Positions 1 through 11,900 of a DNA stretch of 64,000 nt are shown one piece after another. Each line of letters begins with the position of its first letter. The first letter of the stretch is position 1. The DNA comes from Aplysia californica. Lineage: Eukaryota > Mollusca > Gastropoda > Aplysiida > Aplysiidae. The notes under the pieces were generated by a model. The model was not told the origin of the DNA. It saw nothing but the letters and a program-made list of their open reading frames with translations, and ran no database searches. The stretch covers positions 1,668,514 to 1,732,513 of the forward strand of contig NW_004797285.1 of assembly GCF_000002075.1 (NCBI RefSeq), given 5' to 3'. The position numbers and the translations under genes were made by a program.

Positions 1-875
1 TAACTGTTTACATCCGACAATATTTCCTTTGTATCTAGATGTTGTCCCCAAAATATACATTACTATGTTCCTTAACAGTCCTACCTTCAGCGTAGAGTGT
101 TTAAATCAATGTTTGGGTCCACACTGCCATTATCAAGTATAAATTTAGTATAGTTTTGTCATTATATCTTTGTTCATTATCTAAGTGTTAACTATTGACA
201 TTGGAATTATTATATTTTGAATATCTCAGAACGTCATATAATGTTGAAGGATTTTTATTTGGCCCAGATTCACACTCAGATGAGTGTATAAAATCAACGT
301 CTTTAATTTGTCCAGCTGCTCTTATTTTGGATCACCACAAATCCTTCCTTGGCCTTATACTTTTCTAATATTAAAAAAAAATTGTGTTTATTAAAATTGG
401 TTATCTATTGATATTCCTTATTGTCTCTGTCGTTCCCAAGAGTCTTCAACTCATTAGTGTTAGCTTTATTTCCTTTTGATTGAAAACTCTCTCTTATAAT
501 ATAATAATATATTGAGTTTAGTTTTCTGAACTGCTAGTCAGCACTACTGAGGAGTCCTTTGGGTCCATACTTTATGAAGACGTTGTGTGTTACATTCTTA
601 CTGTAGCCTCTTTCTTCGAGGTTTGTGGTGGGTATTGTTATAACTTACTCTTTGGTTATCTGCTTTCCTTTATTTTAAAAAGAAAGATAATTTGTTGTGT
701 TTTTAAAATTCTTGTGTCCTTCTTTCGGAGTACTGTGTCCGTGTTTCTCGTAAGACTCAAAGCACACTTTATCAGTTCAAGTCATGAGGAATCTCATAGC
801 ATGAGGGATAATTCAGTTCAAACATTTCAGAAAATATGTGCATATAAGATACTTTATTTTTATTTTTTTCTGAAG
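1..875. other. Probable intron upstream of first visible exon
   Basis: No coding exon is convincing here. The longest plus-strand frame, starting at 585, runs into the next exon in the wrong frame. The stretch is AT-rich and is best read as the intron before the exon that starts at 876, so the 5' part of that gene lies outside the window. Confidence 0.55.
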
Positions 876-1387
876 CTAACCCAACACCTAGTGCTGGACA
901 GTTTGGATCCCCAACTCCCTCACCTAGTGCCGGACAGTTTGAATCCCCAACTCCCTCACCCAGTGCTGGACAGTTTGGATCCCCAACTCCCTCACCTAGT
1001 GCTGGACAGTTTGGATCCCCAACTCCCTCACCTAGTGCCGGACAGTTTGGATCTCCAACTCCTGGTTCTAGTCAGCCATGTGTCTCTGGGTGGTCCTCGT
1101 GGATAAATGAACATGTGTCTCTGGGTGGTCCTCGTGGATAAATGAACATTCTCCAGTGGGCACTGATGGTGATAATGAGAAGATGAGTAAAGAAGAACTT
1201 GCCAAGTTTTGCCCCAATGGAAAAATCACAGACATCCAGTGTATTGACGCACAAACTGGAGATGATTCAACCAGTCTGGCCGAAGCTTCCTGTACTGTGG
1301 AGGGAGGACTTTCATGTACAAGCCTTCCTTTCCCTGGCATCCCTCCTTGTCATGACTACAAGATCAGATACATGTGCTCCTGTTCAG
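876..1387 (+). CDS. Exon: Pro/Thr/Ser repeat plus WxxW module 1
   Basis: The acceptor is ctgaag before 876 and the donor follows 1387. The frame reads five copies of a 12-residue unit ([12 protein letters not shown], permuted), then a WxxW module with [29 protein letters not shown] and ending [13 protein letters not shown]. Module ends at CxCS before a phase-1 donor recur in its sister exons. A 35-bp tandem duplication at 1077-1146 puts the two halves in different frames. With one copy removed, the exon length fits the phase-1/phase-1 pattern of its neighbours. Confidence 0.82.
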
Positions 1388-3709
1388 GTGAGTTTATGTA
1401 GTTTATTTTACATAACCTTTTCCTTGCTTTTCCGTATTGTCCAATATGTAAACAAGATTTTTATATTCTGTGATGCGCAATTTAATTTAAGAAATTTTAT
1501 TTTGAATAAAATTTATCAGAAGAAAAATACTATTTTTTGCAATTGTTCAGGTGTTTAACTCCTTCAATGCCGCAGGTAAATAGGCCCCATTGCCGGGGGA
1601 AATACCATGAACCAAGGCTGCTCAAGGGTGATCCCACTCTACATCCCATAACTTTTTTATTTATGAAAATTTCCTCATGAATTTATGCATATACATTGTG
1701 CATTGGACCACATTTCTATTGGGGAATTTCATTGAGAGATAGATGGAGAAAAGATGGAGTTAGTAATATGATGCCAAAAACAATCCCATCGAACAACACA
1801 AACAATACAAATTCGAGTAATGATAAACTGAGACCAAAAAAAGGGGACATGTTGTGTGAGTGTTTGCAGGTAAAGAAGAAATGACAAGAGGCTTTTCCTA
1901 CCTTAAACAGCACTCATACCATCCATATATATACATATAAGCGCATCTTTGTTTACTGCCAGTAAATCATTTTTGTGTGGTAAATGTGTTAGATCTAGAT
2001 CTAGATCTAATCTTCTCTTCGAGCTAAAATCTAAATCTGACGCTTTCAATTTAATTATTGACTATGTGCTTTTTAATGTCTGTGCATGTGTGGAAAGATT
2101 GAGACAAGAATATTTGTAAAAGGGATTTCTGTAGGCCGTAAAGAATAAGGATGTTTATATATAAGTTAAGTGTCAAGATAAATGGGCTTAGTCAAACCAC
2201 TTGTCCACCATTTATTTCTGAATGAGCACTGGTTTAGACATTTTCTTTGATGGCTTGTGTAGGCATGATCATGATAAATCATAAATTGTGACTGTTATGG
2301 TTCTATTATTAGATTCGCAGCTACAATTACATTTTATCTATGAACAATGAAGGGTAATTTTCATTTATTTTTTATCTTCTGAAATTAGAGATTTTAAAAT
2401 GTATTATTATGTGATTAAAGATATTTTAAGCTGGTTAAATCTTCTACAAGTTGAGTATTTCTTTTCATTGAATATGTAAACCAATTTTCCTTTTCAGATG
2501 CTGTGACAGCCACCCCTGTACCCCCAGTGTCTGTTACTCCGAATCAGAAGATACAGGTGAATTGTGACTGGTCACCATGGCTTAATGCCGACAGTCCAGA
2601 TGTTGGAAATGGTGATATGGAAACACTGACAGAAATTAGACGCACTTTTGGAGTTTGTCCCACTATTGCTGACATTGAGTGTCGGGTGGCTGGCTCGCCA
2701 ACATTGTTCTCACAGGCGGGTCAAGATAGGCTTATGTGTGATGTTTTGAATGGGTTCAGATGCTTCAACAATGAACAGAAAGATGGCCAGTGCTTGGATT
2801 ATGAAGTGAGAGTTTTATGCTGGGGCCAGCAATGTACAGGTAATTGATTCTTTTTTCTTTTTTTTTTGACTAGAAATGAAAGCCTGCTTAGTTTTGTGAC
2901 ATTACAGTGTGTAAGATCATTTATATTGATAAGTAATGTTGCAATAAGGTCAAGAATGGAGTTGAAGAAAATATGTGTATGAAGCTCCTAATTAGTCTCT
3001 TTTGTAGAATTAAATTGCTTTTGTTTTAAAGAAGTATGGTTTATTGTTAAAGAAATAATCAAAATGTTCAAGACATGATGTAGCGTGAAGGGAGAGTCTT
3101 CCTGGGAAGTTCAAATCTTTAAAAAATAGATTTTCCTAGATTCATTGCCTATGTTAATTATTGGTTGTAGATTATCTAAAAAAATTGTGTGCATGATGCT
3201 GGTATATTTGTAACCTACTTTTATCACTTGTAGTTGTAGTCCTGACATGTTTGCTTTCACTGACAGGTCCAACACCAACACCTCCTCTAGACCCAACTAT
3301 GGGACCACAGACCACACTGCCAACAGATGAAGCAAAACGAACCACAGGTCTGTTTCATTTTTTTTGACAAGTATACTGATATAATTTTTAAAGCGAGGCA
3401 GTTTTACTTCTTTGTTATAAATGTTATTCTCTGCCAGTGATCTTTCATTTCAAGGGAAATGTGGGGATTTCATGGGAAATGTTGGGCCAGTGATTTTAGT
3501 TAAACTGTCTTGTGGCTTATATCACTATTTATATGCTATGTAATGATAAACTTAATGATAGTTCTCATAATAAGGATACTGAGAATAATAATTATGTTGA
3601 TAATGATACTGCTAATAAAAATGATAATAACGATAGTGATAATATTAATCATAATGATGATAACAATAGCAATAACAATAATAATAATAATAATAATAAT
3701 GATTATGAT

Positions 3710-3740
<31 letters not shown>

Positions 3741-5847
3741 TATCCCTATTGGAAAGTATGTTCAGTGATGCTTCACAAACTATTAATGCTTGTTTGGTAA
3801 GAGTTTTATGGTGCTTGCAACTGCATAAGGTCATATAAACCTGCAGGACTCTAGTGGCTGTTTCCTCGTTATGTCACAGCACGGCTTGGTTTTACTTTGT
3901 AAAGGAGGAATGATTGAAGTGTATAATTCCCAGTAGAAATTCAGTATTAAAAACAGCGTTAATATTTAAAATAACACTTTCTACATTTTAGAGTAAAGAT
4001 CAATGGTCTTTATGAAATTGAGAATTCTGTTAGGATCAATGGTGGAGAACAAATTCTTCAAATTAGTGCCTTTAGAATATTTCCTTCGAGTCTCTCCTAA
4101 AATTGGGCATTTTATTAGAATGGAACCCAACATAAAAGGTAATGCTATTATTACCATGACAGTCCTTTCAATATTTCAAAGTAGGCCTATGCTCAGCTTC
4201 CTGAGAAGCATTTAGTTTAAGATACATGTACCATTTTACAGTCGCTCTATCCTTAACTTCTGACTAGATATTTAACTGCCTTAGCCAGGTACCCATTCTA
4301 TTCTGGGTAAAATGAAGCAAATATGTATTTATTTAAATGTCTTTCCTAAGAACACAGTATTAGGCATGAACCTGTATTTGAATCTGCAACCTTTTTTTTG
4401 TGAGTCCTGCAACCCAACCACTAGACTACAGATTCCCTTGTATAATATAAGCTGTGAAATTTTTTAATTTGCGATTGATTTTGAAAAAGGAGAGCCAGGA
4501 ACTGAATGCAGAATAATAGATGTTTGTGTACTTCAACTGTAGGTTCTTGTCCCCCGGGAGAGGAATGGCAGTCATGTGCCTTCAACTGTGAAGAAGTTTG
4601 CGACTTTATGGGCCGCTCCAGTGGTGCCTGCCAGGGCATTCTTACCCAAGAAGACAATTGCATTCCTGGATGCAGACCTCCACCTGAGCTACCTCGCACT
4701 CAATGTGGGCTTAATGAAAGGCTCATTGAACCTGGTGTTTGTGTGCCAAAAGAGATGTGTACTTGCTTGAAACCGGATGGAACTGTTGCAAAGGTTGTTA
4801 TCATTCATAGACCCTACTGTTTTAGATTGTTAATTGCCTATAGATGTGTGCAGCATTTTCTTTTTTAGCATTTTCCTTCTAGATTTCATGGCTAGCGGAC
4901 CCATGTCGGTTCTTCTACTTATAGCACAAGTAATTTCTAGGTGAAAGGCCTATTTTAATTCATGTAGGAACATAATATTTTGTATTTTGAGGCTGGCTTG
5001 GAATCTGGTACTTGGTAATGAGAGCAAAGTGTCTTTGATGAGATTCATGAGCCTTTCTGTCAATAATGTTATATATCCCTTGCGGACACCTGAAGCTGTC
5101 TAAATTGAATATCTTTCTAAAATTTACTGCCTTCGTATTAATAACTGTAACATGTGTATATCTCACATGTCTATCACATTTCTTTCACATTCTTTTGAAG
5201 AAATTTTAAAGAAATGATTCTGTGAATGGAATTTGTGAAACACATTTACCTTCTTTGCTCCAGAATATGAATGGTTTTTGAAAGGTATGTAGTAGTTGTA
5301 GTTCCTTTTTGTCGGCATATTCAGCTGGATGTTGTTTCTGAACATATTTTGCTCTGCAGATATTGTATTCTGAACAATGTTTTGGATGTTTCTTCATTTT
5401 GGTGCTTTTTGTTTCTATCTGTTCAGCCTTTTGAAATGTGGGACAACCCAGAGCGTGAGTGCTCTAGCTGCAGCTGTTTCAATGGAGAAGTCATCTGTGG
5501 CAGCATGGATGGATGTAGCACAACCCCTCCTCCTCCCGGACAGACAGTGGCACCATTGCCTCCAGTATGTGGCTGGAGTGAATGGATGAATGAAAACAAG
5601 CCAAGTTTAGGTAAGGACAGCTTCCCCCCTCCTGCCCCTCAATGTTCATGGTCCATTGTTGTCAATATGTAAAAAGTTGTGTAATCAATTTGTCTGTGTT
5701 TACCTTATTTACCTTTTTCATTTTTAAAGACAAACGCTATGTGTTTCTTTTGTAGTTTTTTTACGCTGTTCTAAGGGGGCTTTAGTTCCGTTATTTTCTC
5801 CTTCAATCTTCCACCACCTGTTATCGCATCTCTCTAATTGTCCCCTC

Positions 5848-5906
<59 letters not shown>

Positions 5907-8900
5907 CTCTCACTCTCTCTCTCTCTCTCTCTCTCTGTGTCACTGTTGGCCAGTAATTATATATGTATCACAAGGCCGTGGAATCAGGCGCTTGTCATTA
6001 TTTTGCATAAAATAATATTATTGGTATAATCTGAAAACCTGTTCAATTATCTTTCTTTTGATGATAAAAATTTTCATCTATCTTGAATGCAAGTCATGAT
6101 TGGAGGAGGTGGTGGTCAAGTGGTGTCAGAGGTAAAACCACAGAATTCTACACTAATAGAACGGGAACTGTACCACGTGACCTGTGAGGAATTGAAGACT
6201 GAAAACAATGGCGTCTTGAGGGCACGATTTATCGTTTTCGGAAGTAACCCTATAGCTTTTAAAGCAAGAGCGGATTTTACAAACGAGTGAAAAGTGGAAC
6301 ATTTACTGTCCAGTTTGTAATTTTGATTTACAGAATTCACTGTGCAACTAGAGATTGGAATTAAGGTTTTAAATTGTTGTGTTTTTGGGTGCAACAAGAG
6401 AAACAGCAGACATAGATCATAGAGAGTTTATAAATATAAGATCTACAGAACTGTGAAAAAAATCGTAACACGGATGGGATTGTTCACAGCACCTCTAGCT
6501 TCCCACACACATTTTGCATACGCATATGGCCTACGTAATTTTTTAGTAGCACAACTTGTTACAAGAAATTTGTTTTACACTGAACATATTTTTTCACTAG
6601 ATCTAATTAATGTTCTCAAAACATGCGTTCAATAATTAGCTTTATGTCGCCAGCAGAAGTAGAAAAAAGGACGGACTTGCTTTTAAAAGAGATTTAGCTC
6701 CAGCTAAAAACCTTTTAAAAATCTGTAGAAACCATTGACTGGGGTTTTTTTGGTGAAATATTTGGCTAGTATTTATTAAAGAATTTTCTTTAAAGAAATT
6801 TCTAGAATAATATAGAACCTATAGATGTGTACAAATGTTTGAAAAAAATACTCATCGGTTAAGACGAATTGATATAGATCTAAAAGTCATTGTGTAAAAG
6901 TAGGAGAATCTAGATCTAGGTGTTCGATAGTTCAGTAGCCTAGATATTTGATAATAAGTTGCGCATCAAATTTTTGACCGCATGCTACAGTATAATTATG
7001 ATTATAATGTAAGATTCCAAATCTGACGAATATATTATTAAATAGCGTATAATGCTGAGTTAGCCAATGCATTGCAATGCGCGCTATTATCAATTATTGA
7101 ATTGTAACTAGACTTCAATTTGATCCGTAACAAGAGACCACTTATTTTTTTATACGTGTTCATGAATGTGTGTTTGTTTATTGTGTGCGGGGATTAAAAA
7201 TTAAAGATTAAAGATTCCAGATCTGATGAATGTATTTATAAAATAACGTAATAGTGCTGGGTTAGCCGATGCCTTGCGATACACGCTTTTATCAATTAAT
7301 TGAATTGTAACAGGACTTCGACTTTTCTGCATTTTTGTGTTTTTGGCAGCATGTACAATAGGCCTATGTATTTTATGTGCAACCGACACATTCTCTAATC
7401 TCTACTCTTGTATTTGTTAGACTCGCACGTGCTTTAAACAAAGCATGTTGTTGTACACACTACTGATGCAAACACAGATGAATTCTTAAAGTGAGAAATA
7501 ATACATTTCCTCAATATAAGCTCAATTTATTTATCTCTTTCTAGTAAATTGGAGAAAAGGCTTATATTATTCTTTTTTGCTTGCTTTGGATGGCCTTAAG
7601 TTTAATGACAATATTATTGTAGTGAGCATGTTACTGTCAGCGTCGCCTTATCGTAGATCTAGTACTTATCAAGACTATATCTAAATATTTTGCCAACAGA
7701 ATTAATGTTCATAATTAGTGTTATTATCAAGTGTATTGTGATTGTGAAGATCTTTAGTAGATCTAGATATCTTGAGATCTAGATCTATCTAGTTCTAGAT
7801 CCCATCCCATCATTTAAAAAAACAACAAACCAACAATACAAATACAAAAACATTGTAACATTTCCAATTATGACATATTGTTGGCAATAAAAATGTACTA
7901 GACTATTTCACTATATTTCTTCTTCGAAGAAAGTTTTAAAATACTGATGTAGGGTGTCTTCCAAGCCCTACCACTAGCATCAGCGTGCATAGCAACGCAA
8001 AGCCTCGCTGTGCGGCGCAGCCAAAGGTGCCCTCAACCGGCCGCCATGTTTTAGTTTCAATTCCTCACAGCGAATCGGCGATCGCGAAGAGGGAGTTCCG
8101 CTTCTATTAGTGTAGAATTCTGTGGGTAAAACTAACGAGAAAATTGCCGCCAAAGTTTGGAGACTTCCAAAGCTTCAATATCTTTGGAAATTGCAAATTT
8201 ATATGTTTTGTGGCTTTTATTCAATATCTTTCAGTAAAAGTGTTGAGCAGAAAAATGTCAGTTTCTTTGATTTTATTATATTGCAGAGCACCTTAGAACA
8301 CCATGATGCAACACATTTGTATTTTACATTTTTTTCTATCAATTAAGGTTCTGGTGGTGATATGGAGCTGCTATCAGCTCTGAGGCCGAGGTATAATCTA
8401 TGTGATCGCCCAGTGAGGATAATGTGCCGAGATGTAGCTCTGAAAAAAGAGGCAGCAGATTCTGGGCAAGTGGTGACTTGTGACGTGAATGAAGGCCTCA
8501 AGTGCTTTGATTACAACAACCCTGGGAGATGCGATGACTATGAGATCAGTGTTTACTGTGCATGTACTCGTAAGTCCATCATATATCCATAACTTTTGGA
8601 AACCTGTCTTTAGCCTGAACTCGCTTTGAGGATTTTGTTTTGCCAAGGATCAAATTATATTTATTTCATTAGACTCTTCTGTCCTTCTGAATAGCTGCAT
8701 CAACTGTAATCGTCTATTGGCTCAAGAAAAGGATATTGCTACATAGCATAACGACTTGCAAATAGTATGTGTGCATATTGTAGAGGCAAAAAAGCAAAAA
8801 TTAATTTTTTCAATATCTGTAGTTAACCTGCAACCGTGCAGGTGAACTCTTTACTCATATAATTTACATGCTGTACATTGTCATTTAAAGGCTAACTGCT

Positions 8901-11900
8901 AGCTGTTTACACAATATATTTTGGCCTTGCTGTTTTCATTCTTTTCAGCAACGCCAGCTCCGAATGAAAGCGGTCTTGGTTCTCCAACTCCCAAACCATC
9001 TCCCTCGTGCACGTCTGGGTGGTCAGCTTGGATCAACAGAAACTCACCAATAGGCTCCAATGGGGACCAGGAGAAGATGACCCCTGAGGAATTGTCCAAG
9101 TTTTGCCCAGGTGGAGCTATCACAGATATCCAGTGTGTTGATTCAGATACGTTGGATGATTCCACCAGTCTGGCAGAAGCAACGTGTTCTGTGGAGGATG
9201 GACTTTCTTGTACAAACATTGATTTCATTCCTCCTTGCAGAGATTACAAGATTCGATACATGTGTAACTGTTCAGGTGAGAGGGTCTGGGAATTTGATTA
9301 ATATTGATATGTTGCCTTCTAGTATTGTCAGTGGACATTTTTTCAGTGAAGAGCCTATCACTTTTGTCAGTTCTTGTCCAGCCTTTTGGTGGTACCTTGT
9401 ATGTATTTTAGAGTCACAATTTTTTTTTTCTATATTGACTTTGGTTTAGTTTCAAGTATACTTTTCCCCCTTTTTTCATCTTCCTTATTTGTTTGTTGTT
9501 ACTGTAGTATCCCGTTTAGATCATTTTTGCTCACTTATGTGGCTGCATTGACAATTTTTAAATTTGGAAAAATAATAGGTTGTAATATTATAGGCCTACT
9601 TTAAAAAAAGATATTTAAACAGTTATATTACTCTCTCCCAGGGGTTTTACATGCTCAAACAATTCAGTCTTGCTCATTATCATATATAATTGTAAGGGAT
9701 TCGTGTACATTGTATTTCACATAGAGGTAGGTATTGTCAGGTCACATTTTTTATTTCCTCAGTCAGAAAATTGTTGTGTTCACGATGTTCACAAAGGAGT
9801 ATTTCCTATTAACATCACTTATTTGAAGGGAGCACAAACATTTTTCTTCAGCTCGGTCCGACGTTGTGTCCTTGGGAAAGGCACTTTACACGAACTTCCC
9901 ACTTGGCTCGGTCCTATCGGAGACGGACGTTAAATTAGGAGGTCCCGCCTCTTAAATAACTTAATAGTGTTAATAGGGGCGTTAAACTCATACCATTTCA
10001 TTTTTCACAAAACATTTTTCTGTTACATTGTAAATCTACATATGATAGACACACAGACTGTGTTGATGATATGAATAGAACTACATGTTGAAATCACAGG
10101 TCTTCCTTCACCTTTTCTTTAAAACTTTTTTCACATTCTATTGGGATTTGTAGGACATCTCCATTTTTATGTAATATATCTTTTCCAGGCGCTCAGCCTA
10201 CTCCGTCCCCCCAGGGAACTGTGCTCTCCACTTCAAAGCTGCTCTCATCAAGTAGTACAAGAGGACCCAGCACTCCTGCACCACAACCAGTATCTGTCAT
10301 TACCACAACCCCTGGACCTGCTCAAGCTTGTACACCAGGCTGGTCTTCTTGGATCAACCAAAATTCTCCTGTTGGCACTGATGGTGATTATGAAAAGATG
10401 ACCAAAGCTGAACTGTCCGCCTTCTGTCCAAATGGTCAAGTGACAGATATTGAGTGTGTAGATTCAGACACTGGTGATGACGCTACCAGCCTTGCTGAAG
10501 CTGAATGTAACTTGGAAGATGGTCTGTCATGCACCAACATTCCGTTCGATGGAATCCCTCCATGCAGAGACTATCAGATCAGATACAAGTGCAACTGCTC
10601 TGGTAAGTTCTTTTTTCGTTTATCATATGTGAATCATCGTGGTGAACTCAGGAGCTTGTCTAAATGATGAAATTGAAGTTGTGGGCGTTTTTCTGATGGT
10701 TTTGGCAACTTTTATCGAATTAAAAAAAAATGTTAGCTCAACATCTTTTATGTTCATCTAAAAACGCATTGCTGTGTGGATTTTACCAAAAAACATTGAT
10801 TAAAAGCACAAGAACTATACATTTTCAGTTTTCAAGAGCTCTCAAGCCATCAAACTTTGGCGGCCATTTTCTCGCTAATTTTACTTCTGAAAGCAGGCAA
10901 CCCTCACCTCCTTTAATTGCAAATATCTCGACATCTGTACGAGATAGAAGGGCATTTTTTCATCCAAAGCAAGGCAAATGAATAGGTTTTAAGTGTATAC
11001 TCCATATGCCCCAAAATTGACAAGCGCCCGATTCCACTACGTCGTGACACATATTTTTATGTATCATGACGCATTGGAATAAGGCGCTCGTCAATTTTTG
11101 GACATGTGGAGTTATTGGTATAATTTTAAAGCTTGTTCATTTGTCTATCATTTGATAAAAAAATACTCAATTAACATAAATAAAAGTCAAGATATATATA
11201 TGCAATTGAATGAGGTGGGGGTCACCTTGTTTCAGCCGTAAAATAAGCAAGAAAATGGACATCGAAGTGCAGTGACTTTCAAAGCTTGAGAGTCCTTGGA
11301 AACTGAAAATTGCATTTTTTGTGCATTTAATCAACGTTTTCAGAAATATTACACAGATATGTATTTTTAAATGGAGATACAAGATGCCGAGCCTAAAACC
11401 AAAATTTGATAAAAGTTGCCAAACTGTGGGGAAAATGCCGGAATCTTTGATTTCATTAATTTGACGAACGCCTGATTTCACCACAATGCCTCACATATTT
11501 GCTTTTGTGGTATTTACTTCTCTCACAAAGTTTCAATGCTGCATGACTTACCCTCCATACAGAGACTACCAGATGAGATACATGAGAAAATCTATCTCTT
11601 TGAGTTCATTATAATTTTAATGAGCGCCTAATTTCACCACGATGCCTCACATATATCTTTTCCAGGCGCTCAGCCTACTCCGTCACCCCAGGGAACTGTG
11701 CTCTCCACTTCAAAGCTGCTCTCATCAAGTAGTACAAGAGGACCCAGCACTCCTGCACCACAACCAGTATCTGTCATTACCACAACCCCTGGACCTGCTC
11801 AAGCTTGTACACCAGGCTGGTCTTCTTGGATCAACCAAAATTCTCCTGTTGGCACTAATGGTGATTATGAAAAGATGACCAAAGCTGAACTGTCCACCTT

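Noticed and set aside
585-1106. 173-codon plus-strand frame
   Set aside because: It crosses an intron-exon boundary and reads the 36-bp repeat in the wrong frame; the frame with the Ser/Pro repeat leads into the WxxW module.
1991-2010. Short palindromic repeats as a CRISPR-like array
   Set aside because: AGATCT runs have no spacers and recur throughout the window; nothing supports CRISPR in this animal-type sequence.
3510-3838. Ile- and Asn-rich frames
   Set aside because: They are made by the AAT/GAT microsatellite.
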